DNA of 35,098 nt from an uncultured Verrucomicrobiales bacterium. Its GTDB lineage: Bacteria; Verrucomicrobiota; Verrucomicrobiia; Verrucomicrobiales; Akkermansiaceae. The stretch's first letter is position 1; each line of letters begins with the position of its first letter. The stretch lies in assembly GCA_937969125.1 (NCBI GenBank), contig CALBVA010000030.1:1-35098 (forward strand), in the 5' to 3' direction. Of the stretch, positions 28,159-35,098 are shown piece after piece. A program made the position numbers and the translations under genes. The notes beneath the pieces were generated by a model, which saw only the letters and a program-made list of their open reading frames with translations, searched no databases and had not been told where the DNA came from.

Positions 28159-29406
28159 TTAAGCGAACTTCTGCACGAGGAGAGAGGCATTGTGGCCACC
28201 GAAGCCGAAGGAGTTGCTAAGGGCGGCGGTGACTTCCATTTCGCGAGCGGTATTGGCGCAGTAGTCCAGATCACACTCGGGGTCCTGGTCCTCGAGGTTG
28301 ATGGTGGGCGGGATGATACCATCGCGGATGGCCATGAGGCAGGCAAGGATCTCGACGCCGCCAGCTGCTCCGAGGAGGTGACCGGTCATGGACTTGGTGG
28401 AGCTGACAACGAGGCCGTCATTGGCCCAGGCTCCGAAGGATTTCTTGATGGCCTTACTTTCGCAGATGTCACCCATGGGGGTGGAGGTGCCGTGGGCGTT
28501 GACGTATTGCACATCTTCGGCATTCAGGCCGGCATGCTTCAGAGCCATGTCCATGCAGCGAGCTGCACCAGTGCCTTCCGGATGCGGCGAGGTGAGGTGG
28601 TAGGCATCCGCACTGAGGCCGTAGCCGGTGAGCTCGGCAAGGATGTTCGCGCCACGCTTTTTGGCGTGCTCCAGTTCTTCCACGACGACGACTCCGGCGC
28701 CTTCACCCATGACGAAGCCATCGCGGCCAGTATCGAAGGGACGGGAGGCGCGCTCGGGGTCATCATTCCGGGTGCTAAGGGCGCGCATATTCCCGAAGCC
28801 CGAGAGGCCCATAGGAAGGATGGCAGCTTCCGCACCGCCAGCGATGAAGGCATCGGCATCACCGAATTTAATCATGCGCCAGGCCTCACCGATGGAGTGA
28901 TTCGCGGTGGCGCAAGCGGTGACGATGGCCATATTTGGCCCGCCGAAGCCGTGCTCCATGGAGAAGACCCCGCTGGCGATGTTCGAGATCATCATAGGGA
29001 TGGTGAAGGGCGAAACGCGGCTGGGATTCTTCGTGAGGAGAGCGGTGTGGTTCTGCTCCAGGGTGCCGAGGCCACCAATACCGGAGCCGAGCATGACGCC
29101 GATGCGGTCGCGATCAATCTCACCCTCATTCAGTCCGGACTCGGTGAGAGCCATCTGAGCTGCGCCGATACAGAGGTGCGCGTAGCGGTCCATGCGGCGA
29201 GCGTCCTTGGGATTTGAAAAGTAAGCGGTGTGGTCGAAGTCCTTCACCTCGCCGGCAATCTTCACCGAGTAGTCGCTGGTATCCATGGACTGAATCAGGC
29301 CGATGCCACTGCGCCCGGATTTCATACCCTCCCAGGTGGAAGCGGCATCATTTCCCAAAGGGCTGACAGCCCCCACACCAGTCACTACAACGCGTCGATT
29401 CTCCAT
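28159..29406 (-). CDS. fabF: beta-ketoacyl-ACP synthase II
   Basis: VVVTGVGAVSPLGNDAASTWEGMKSGRSGIG, TACATANHSIGEA, NAHGTSTPMGD, STKSMTGHLLGAAGG, NSFGFGGHNA. Confidence 0.95.
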   Translation of the reverse strand: MENRRVVVTGVGAVSPLGNDAASTWEGMKSGRSGIGLIQSMDTSDYSVKIAGEVKDFDHTAYFSNPKDARRMDRYAHLCIGAAQMALTESGLNEGEIDRDRIGVMLGSGIGGLGTLEQNHTALLTKNPSRVSPFTIPMMISNIASGVFSMEHGFGGPNMAIVTACATANHSIGEAWRMIKFGDADAFIAGGAEAAILPMGLSGFGNMRALSTRNDDPERASRPFDTGRDGFVMGEGAGVVVVEELEHAKKRGANILAELTGYGLSADAYHLTSPHPEGTGAARCMDMALKHAGLNAEDVQYVNAHGTSTPMGDICESKAIKKSFGAWANDGLVVSSTKSMTGHLLGAAGGVEILACLMAIRDGIIPPTINLEDQDPECDLDYCANTAREMEVTAALSNSFGFGGHNASLLVQKFA

Positions 29407-29493
29407 TTCGTCTCGAAAAAGTTAAGAGTGGTTAGACTCTGCCCGGCGGAATTGCAAGAGCCGGGCGGGGTTTCTTCCAGAGGGGCCCGATTG

Positions 29494-30438
29494 CTAAACC
29501 AGCGAGGCGGCGAAGCGGGCGTAGCCTTCTTTACCCATATACTTTTTCAGAAGCATCTGGGGAGCTTGACGGAGATCCACCAGAACCATGGCGTCCAGGC
29601 AGTGCTGGAAATTCGGGTCATAGGCGAAGTCCAGGAGGGTGGCATTCATTTTAAAATACTGACGCAGAAGAACGGGAACGCCTTTTCCATCCGGCTCATG
29701 GGTGGCAACTTTGGCGGAGACTTCCTCGATGCTTTCCAATCCGGCACTCAAATCCTCGGGGCGATTTTTAAAAGGGAGGAGGGCGCGCATAGCCTCGCTC
29801 CAAGTGAGGTCGGTCTTGGTGCGACGGAGAAAGCGGACAATGATGTCCTGTGAGATGGAGGTGTAGTCGTCACTGATGCTGACGGCACCGAAGAGTTTGT
29901 GATAGCGTGGGTAGCGGGCGACGAATTGGCCGATGCCCTTCCAGAGTCCGAGGAGGGAATGGAGGGAGCGCTGGTAATCCGGGAGGACCCAGGAGCGACC
30001 GAGTTCGAGGCCGGGATTCAGGTAATCGAGGAGCGGCTGATCGCACTCGCAGAGGGAGGCGGTGTAGAGGCCCTCGAAGCCGAACTCGGCGAGGATGAGA
30101 TCAGTGCGGCCGAGGCGGTAAGCGCCGGCGATGCGAAGGTTTTTGCGATCCCAGAGGAAGAGGTGGTAGTAATACTCGTCGTAGTGATCGAGATCGCGCG
30201 CTTTGCCACTGCCCTCGCCGACGGCGCGAAAGGTGATTTCGCGGAGGCGGCCGATTTCCTGAAGGATATTCGGGATGGCGGCGGCGGGGGCGAGATAGAC
30301 ATCAAGGTCAGCCTGGACCGCGATGCGGGCATTCGAGCCGGATTCGTGAAGATGGGCGATGTCTTCCTGAAGAAGGGCGAGAGGGATGGCGGGAGCAATT
30401 GGAGGAACCTGGGCCTGAACGGGTATCTCGGTGGTCAT
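29494..30438 (-). CDS. GNAT-like N-acyltransferase (OlsB / hemolysin-like)
   Basis: LREITFRAVGEGSGKARDLDHYDEYYYHLFLWD, IAGAYRLGRTD, ELGRSWVLPDYQRS. Confidence 0.85.
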   Translation of the reverse strand: MTTEIPVQAQVPPIAPAIPLALLQEDIAHLHESGSNARIAVQADLDVYLAPAAAIPNILQEIGRLREITFRAVGEGSGKARDLDHYDEYYYHLFLWDRKNLRIAGAYRLGRTDLILAEFGFEGLYTASLCECDQPLLDYLNPGLELGRSWVLPDYQRSLHSLLGLWKGIGQFVARYPRYHKLFGAVSISDDYTSISQDIIVRFLRRTKTDLTWSEAMRALLPFKNRPEDLSAGLESIEEVSAKVATHEPDGKGVPVLLRQYFKMNATLLDFAYDPNFQHCLDAMVLVDLRQAPQMLLKKYMGKEGYARFAASLV

Positions 30439-30526
30439 GGGAATCTGATTTCTGTTAGAGTTCGCTCATGAGCATATTAAACGGTCTGGGAAATGGGTAA
30501 TCGATAGAAATGGTTACAGAATCGTT

Positions 30527-31048
30527 TCAGTCAATGGACACCATTTCCCGATGACGCAGCGTGGAGGGCGCGACGCCGAAGCCCTCCTCCATCGCGACGC
30601 CGAGGCAGGTGCACATTCCGCCGATCATGGCAAAGTGGTGCACGGTGTGGCTGACGAGGAACTGGAGTTCCCGTCCAAGGGTGGAGGGCTGCCATTCTGA
30701 CTCGGTGCCCTCGAAGCTTCCGCAGTCCATTTTAACAAGGAGGCCCACTGGGAGATCCGCTTTCTCAAGGTCGAGAAGAGTCTGGCGGATGCGCGAAACG
30801 CGAGCGACGGCAGTCTCCGTCGAGCACTCCAGATCGGCCTCGCGCTGGCGGTGATCGTAATCGATCTTGGCATCGGGGAGGCCATTGATGAGAGAGGAGT
30901 AGTGATCAAGGCAATGCCGGAGGTGCTGCCCGAGAGTGGAGCCATAGAACGTTTTGACGGGCTCGCAGTAGTCGCCGTCGGAAACCTGGATCAGGAGCCG
31001 TTCGGCCTGGTCAAGGAAGTGGATATTGGCGCTAATCAAATGCTGCAT
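30527..31048 (-). CDS. DinB-like four-helix metalloprotein
   Basis: STLGQHLRHCLDH and LVSHTVHHFAMI histidine motifs. Confidence 0.7.
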   Translation of the reverse strand: MQHLISANIHFLDQAERLLIQVSDGDYCEPVKTFYGSTLGQHLRHCLDHYSSLINGLPDAKIDYDHRQREADLECSTETAVARVSRIRQTLLDLEKADLPVGLLVKMDCGSFEGTESEWQPSTLGRELQFLVSHTVHHFAMIGGMCTCLGVAMEEGFGVAPSTLRHREMVSID

Positions 31049-31085
31049 GTCGGGAAATTTTAAATGGGAGTGAGGAAAGGTCGAT

Positions 31086-31904
31086 TTAATTCCCTGAATC
31101 TCGGAGCGCTTTCAGGCGACCTTGAAGGAGGGCGGCGGCACCATCGCCGGCGGCAGTGAGATCGGAGGAGGAGAAAGGCTGACCGGCGCGGGCGCGGATG
31201 GTTCTGCCCGCCATATAAGCCGCTCCGGTGGGAATGAGGGCAGTTCGCACAAAGGCGGAAAGCTTTGAAAAAAAGTTCACGGCGGGAGGCGGGCTACCGA
31301 AGAAATAAAGGGGAATAATGGTGGCCTTCATGCGCTGGAGGAGAGTGACGACGTGATCATTCCACGGGACCTCGGCCATGCGATCGCCCTGCCAATACGC
31401 GACGCGCCCGGCGGGGAAGACACCGAGGCATCCGCCGCTGCGGACATGCTTCAGCATAGCACGGATACTCCCGGCATTCCCAGCGGCGCTGCCGGGAGCC
31501 ATGAGAGTGACGGGGAAAAGGTAGGGCGCGGCACCGGGGAGGGCGCCAACCTCCTGGTTCGCAAGAACACGAACGTCACTCCGCAATTCGCAAAGGGCGG
31601 CCATGATGGCGAGGGCATCTGCACCGCCGTGGCTGTGATTCGCGACGACGACGACGGGGCCGGATTCGGGGAGCAATTCCTCAAGATCGCGGATGGCGAT
31701 GCGGAGATCGAGCCGACGAGCAACGCCGCCGAAGGGATTTTTTTCCGAAGCGGAGTCGGCAAAGGCTTTGCGGATTTTTGGATAGCCGAGGAGGCCTTCG
31801 AGAAGGCGGGCTAGGGATTCGTGACGCGCCAGGAAGGGGACATGATCGCGCACGTCGGCGAAGACGCGGGTTGGATTATCTTCGTCAGTGTTCATCGATT
31901 TCAA
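31086..31904 (-). CDS. PlsC-family acyltransferase (OlsA-like candidate)
   Basis: VVVVANHSHGGADALA as the acyltransferase HxxxxD-like motif (HSHGGAD), GGCLGVFPAGRVA. Confidence 0.75.
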   Translation of the reverse strand: MKSMNTDEDNPTRVFADVRDHVPFLARHESLARLLEGLLGYPKIRKAFADSASEKNPFGGVARRLDLRIAIRDLEELLPESGPVVVVANHSHGGADALAIMAALCELRSDVRVLANQEVGALPGAAPYLFPVTLMAPGSAAGNAGSIRAMLKHVRSGGCLGVFPAGRVAYWQGDRMAEVPWNDHVVTLLQRMKATIIPLYFFGSPPPAVNFFSKLSAFVRTALIPTGAAYMAGRTIRARAGQPFSSSDLTAAGDGAAALLQGRLKALRDSGN

Positions 31905-32943
31905 GGTAGTCCTTCTCGCGGTGTCGGCGGATGAGATCGATCAAATCGCCCGGTTCGGGAGGGGCCAATCCCCTCTCCCGCCAGGCTGCGCCAATCTCAG
32001 CGGCAGTGCGGAAGTGGCGGCACAGATCCGCGATGCCGCGCCACCACGGGTAACCGGGTTGGTAGATGTGGGCAGGCTCGCCCATGACGCCATTGAGTTC
32101 CAGCACGGTGATATTTTTCCCGGCCTGGAGGTCAGCGATGGAAGGAACTTTGACATCGTAGCGACCGAAGTTAAAGCCGGAGAAACGGGCGCCGAGTTCA
32201 TCAAAAGCGTGACGGAGAGCATCGGTGATGAGGTGGCGCTCGTCGGTGAAAACGGCGCCACGGGCATGCGTGCCGATGGGGGCGAGGGTGAACTTTTCCC
32301 CCTCGCGGAGGACGCTCTGCAGGTCATCGGGATACTTGGAGAAATAATAACGCGCCATGAGAACGGCGCGGTCGTCATCCAGAATGAGCCGCTCCAGGGT
32401 GCGAGCTCCATCGCCGGTAACATGCTGCGGGTGCTTGCCGCAGAGGGAGGCAATTTCACCCTTTTCAGCATCGGGGAACTTCGCCCAGTGCACTCCGAAT
32501 TCCAGGCCGCCAATGTATTCCTGGGCTACGATACCATCACGACACTTCGAGATCCATCTGGCAGCAGCAGACTGGTCATGGACGATCTCCACTCCCTGTC
32601 CGCGTTGGCCGAAGTCAGGCTTTAGGACGAGTGGGTAGGTGAAGCTGGAAAGCTGTGCGAGGGCGTCGGGCGAGCCGGCGGGGATGCGGAGATATTTGGC
32701 AATCTTCACCGCACCTTCGGGGCTCTGGAAGGAATCCAGAATCCCTCCTTTTTCCTCGAGGGCCATGCCGCTGGCTTCCATGGCGGGATTACAATGACAC
32801 CAAAGGGTGGATCCCCGGAGACGGATCGCATTGACCGCCCAAGAAAGCAGGACCGGAGGATAAACGGCCCAAACCGGCCAAAACTCCCAACGGCGAAGGC
32901 GGTGCCATCGGGCAAGGAGAAGGCGCTTGGTGCGATAGGTCAT
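31885..32943 (-). CDS. ATP-grasp domain protein
   Basis: YPLVLKPDFGQRGQGVEIV, VAQEYIGGLEFGVH, GFNFGRYDVKVPS, ITVLELNGVMGEPAH. Start in an ATGA overlap with the upstream gene; the listed extension to 33168 is antisense-frame noise. Confidence 0.8.
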   Translation of the reverse strand: MTYRTKRLLLARWHRLRRWEFWPVWAVYPPVLLSWAVNAIRLRGSTLWCHCNPAMEASGMALEEKGGILDSFQSPEGAVKIAKYLRIPAGSPDALAQLSSFTYPLVLKPDFGQRGQGVEIVHDQSAAARWISKCRDGIVAQEYIGGLEFGVHWAKFPDAEKGEIASLCGKHPQHVTGDGARTLERLILDDDRAVLMARYYFSKYPDDLQSVLREGEKFTLAPIGTHARGAVFTDERHLITDALRHAFDELGARFSGFNFGRYDVKVPSIADLQAGKNITVLELNGVMGEPAHIYQPGYPWWRGIADLCRHFRTAAEIGAAWRERGLAPPEPGDLIDLIRRHREKDYLEIDEH

Positions 32944-33632
32944 CTTGGGGTCAGCGGGAGAACGCATACCGTTTTTTCCGGTTCCCCGGCAAGGTCCGGC
33001 TGCTCGGCAAGGTATTCCCAACGCAGTTCGCGATGCCAAAGAGAGAGATGGGACCGGCTCCAGGTCTGAGCATCCGGGCGATTCATGCGGACGGTATAGG
33101 CGGAAGGTTCCTGATCGAAGGAAGATTGATAATGCTCCCCCGCCCCGGCGGTCTCGAAGGCGGAACATCGCGCGGCACGGACTTCAGGAAACCGATAGGA
33201 CGATGAGGTGAGGGGCATCTCCAGCTCCGCGTCGGTCAATGAGATCCCATCCCACTCCCACAGGCGCTCGGTTTCCTCCGAAAAGGCGACGAGGGAGAAG
33301 GCGGGATAGCTTTCGAGTTCTGTTAGAATGGACGGAAGGTCATCCAAGGATTTCACCGCTGCCATGGAAAGCACGAGAGATCCCCGACTTCGGGGATTTT
33401 TCGGAGTGCGTCGTTCGAGTTCCCACTTATTCAGTAGGCAGATCACGATACGGTGCTCATTGGCCAGCATCCAAGTACCGCCACCGAGAGGGTCACGCGG
33501 ACTAAGAAAAGCGACACCATCCTGCTCCATGCGGGCAGGCGGAGTCGCGATGGGGCGAGTCTTTTTCTCGTCCCGGTTAAAGAAGACCTGAAGTCCGCCG
33601 TTTCCGGGCCGACACCACGTGAGGGTGCACAT
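32940..33632 (-). CDS. NRDE (TANGO2-like) family protein
   Basis: MCTLTWCRPGNGGLQVFFNRDEKKTRPIATPP...DPLGGGTWMLANEHRIVICLLN; GGGGGAG ribosome-binding-like sequence upstream. Confidence 0.85.
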   Translation of the reverse strand: MCTLTWCRPGNGGLQVFFNRDEKKTRPIATPPARMEQDGVAFLSPRDPLGGGTWMLANEHRIVICLLNKWELERRTPKNPRSRGSLVLSMAAVKSLDDLPSILTELESYPAFSLVAFSEETERLWEWDGISLTDAELEMPLTSSSYRFPEVRAARCSAFETAGAGEHYQSSFDQEPSAYTVRMNRPDAQTWSRSHLSLWHRELRWEYLAEQPDLAGEPEKTVCVLPLTPR

Positions 33633-33652
33633 TGGAAAATGCTCCCCCGGAC

Positions 33653-33853
33653 CTATGGAGCGGGCGTCTCGTTCTTAACGGGATCTTTTTTTGAATCACT
33701 TCCGACCGGAAGTGTTGTTTTCGAGCTGGGTCATCCTCCACCTGAGGACATTCCTTTCGATGCTCATGTCTGAATGCCCATTTTAGGCAGAATCCACATC
33801 TGAAGCGCGATGTAGAAGGCGATGACGCCAATTCCGATTGTTAAACCTTTCAT
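33653..33853 (-). CDS. candidate small one-TM protein with two selenocysteines, 66 aa
   Basis: Minus-strand frame: MKGLTIGIGVIAFYIALQMWILPKMGIQT-U-ASKGMSSGGG-U-PSSKTTLPVGSDSKKDPVKNETPAP-UAG; TGAs at 33766..33764 and 33733..33731. Each UGA is followed by a SECIS-like hairpin; ORF ends 20 nt before the NRDE ATG. Confidence 0.7.
33697..33714 (-). promoter_or_regulatory. bacterial SECIS-like hairpin for the second UGA of the small protein
   Basis: RNA CACUUCC-[GGUC]-GGAAGUG, 7 bp perfect, loop 23 nt after the second UGA. Confidence 0.65.
33734..33748 (-). promoter_or_regulatory. bacterial SECIS-like hairpin for the first UGA of the small protein
   Basis: RNA UCCUC-[AGGUG]-GAGGA, loop 20 nt after the UGA; flanked by UG/UG wobbles and GG/CC pairing across an internal loop. 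Confidence 0.6.
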
Positions 33854-33997
33854 AATTACAGGGTAGTTGGAAGGTCTGAGCCTTCACTGGGCAGATTATT
33901 CCCCGAAACTTGAAAAAGGCAAATAAGACGATCATTATAAAAAATTCCCGTTCTGCAGTTGCTCAACTGGTCACTTTTTTGGTCTTTTAAGAACGTG

Positions 33998-35098
33998 ATG
34001 GCTTCAATCCGCGATCTGACTCCAATCGGATCCCTTTCTAAAATCAGAGGTCTGCTCCTGATCCTCCTGGCAATTCCAAGCGTCTCACTCGCGTGGGAGC
34101 CGGGCCCAGGGCAGCCCAATGCCACCCGTAATCTGAGCGTGAACACGCTGGATCGCGGGGACGTGGTGTCATTCTACCACTGCATCTACCGAGCTTCGGA
34201 GGGCGGGACAGAAACGATGAACTGGAACGGCAGCGTGGCGAATTGCCAGGCCGGGACAACTTCCGCCGTTTTTAAAAATCACGTCCTGAGGCGCCTGAAC
34301 TGGTTCCGCGCAATGACCGGGATCCCAGCGGACATCAGCTTCGATACCGCTCTGAACGCAAAATCTCAGAAAGCCGCTCTGATAATGTCGGCCAATCGCG
34401 CCCTCTCGCACAATCCACCCACCAGCTGGTCATGCTACACGGCAGACGGTCGCGAGGCTGCCTCGCGGGGCAATCTCTTCCTCGGCGTAACCGGAGTGGA
34501 AGCGATCAATGGCTACATTGAAGACCCCGGCAGCAACAACACACGGGTGGGTCACCGCCGTTGGCTGCTTTATCCCCAAAATCTCGTGATGGGCACCGGT
34601 GATGTCCCGGCCTCTCCCGGCCACCTCTCCGCGAGCTGCATCTGGGTCATTGGAAATAATCGTTCACCCCGTATCGCAGACCAGGCCACTTCCTGGCCGC
34701 CGGAAGGATTTGTCCCCTGGCAGACCATTTATCCCCGCTGGTCCTTTTCATATCCCGGAGCGGATTTCTCGCAGGCCGTCGTCAGCTTTCGTAAGAACGG
34801 ATCGAACGTCACCCACACCGTGGAGAACCGGGCCGGTGGCGGCATTGGCGACAATACCATCGTCTGGAATGCGCCTTCAACCGTCGGATCCGTGACCACC
34901 GATACCACCTACAATGTCACCATCTCCGGAATTCGCGGCAATGGCCCAGCCTCGGTCGCCTACAATGTCACCGTAATTAATCCGGAGCAGCTGGGCGAAG
35001 AAGTCATGGTAGACGGCCCGGACGAGGTCGGTCAGAGCGGGGGAAATTTCTCCTTCGATACCATCAATGCCGCCTCATCTTATCAACTAAGCGTCTCG
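33998..35098 (+). CDS. secreted CAP/SCP-domain protein (runs off the window)
   Basis: Open frame from ATG 33998: MASIRDLTPIGSLSKIRGLLLILLAIPSVSLA signal peptide; RLNWFRAMTGIPADISFDTALNAKSQKAALIMSANRALSHNPP...NTRVGHRRWLLYP CAP motifs. Missing from the ORF track because it is open at the end. Confidence 0.85.
   Translation, partial: MASIRDLTPIGSLSKIRGLLLILLAIPSVSLAWEPGPGQPNATRNLSVNTLDRGDVVSFYHCIYRASEGGTETMNWNGSVANCQAGTTSAVFKNHVLRRLNWFRAMTGIPADISFDTALNAKSQKAALIMSANRALSHNPPTSWSCYTADGREAASRGNLFLGVTGVEAINGYIEDPGSNNTRVGHRRWLLYPQNLVMGTGDVPASPGHLSASCIWVIGNNRSPRIADQATSWPPEGFVPWQTIYPRWSFSYPGADFSQAVVSFRKNGSNVTHTVENRAGGGIGDNTIVWNAPSTVGSVTTDTTYNVTISGIRGNGPASVAYNVTVINPEQLGEEVMVDGPDEVGQSGGNFSFDTINAASSYQLSVS

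Noticed and set aside
28090-29217. 375-aa ORF antisense to fabF
   Set aside because: FabF motifs on the opposite strand are unambiguous; this ORF shows no recognisable domain.
29441-29466. GCCCGGC...GCCGGGC inverted repeat between the OlsB-like gene and fabF
   Set aside because: 7-bp stem with a 12-nt loop and no U-run; too weak to call a terminator.
33577-33831. 84-aa minus-strand ORF overlapping the small-protein region
   Set aside because: Arg/Ser-rich shadow frame; the alternative frame with TM segment, SECIS-like hairpins and correct operon spacing is better supported.
1-35098. CRISPR arrays, transposases, integrases, rRNA/tRNA genes
   Set aside because: None recognised on either strand by reading; a tRNA or Rfam search was not possible here.

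Overview
This 35.1-kb window is probably from a Verrucomicrobia-like Gram-negative chromosome (inferred from gene style only). Housekeeping and envelope genes present include a fused membrane spermidine-synthase-like protein, a CobW/G3E GTPase, TonB, HflX, a hotdog thioesterase, a Jag/KhpB-like protein, a MoxR/DUF58/BatA-BatB/BatD aerotolerance-type operon with appended trypsin-PDZ proteins, two secreted Lon-S16-like proteins, MenD, FabF, an OlsB-like and a PlsC-like acyltransferase, ATP-grasp and NRDE proteins, and a truncated CAP-domain protein. The main discovery is a set of apparent stop codons that look like selenocysteine (UGA) codons in three unannotated or split minus-strand genes. (i) A secreted thioredoxin-fold protein is split by the ORF caller into 7799..8011 and 6941..7768. 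The two halves are in one frame, separated only by a TGA that sits in a U-P-V-C redox motif and is followed by a bacterial SECIS-like hairpin with a GGU loop. (ii) A DUF4266-like small lipoprotein in the same apparent operon ends GGG-TGA-AACSH, giving a C-terminal U-A-A-C, with an 8-bp hairpin 24 nt downstream. (iii) An unlisted one-TM small protein (33653..33853) contains two in-frame TGAs, each followed by its own SECIS-like hairpin (loops AGGUG and GGUC). An outer-membrane beta-barrel gene lies between (i) and (ii), suggesting an envelope selenoprotein redox or metal system. Other leads are a perfect 7-1-7 Fur/Zur-type palindrome before cobW, catalytically dead paralogues next to active Lon-S16 and trypsin proteins, a Cys-less thioredoxin domain fused inside a BatB/BatC protein, and an ATGA-coupled 33-aa ORF before hflX. 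No CRISPR, rRNA, tRNA or transposon was seen.
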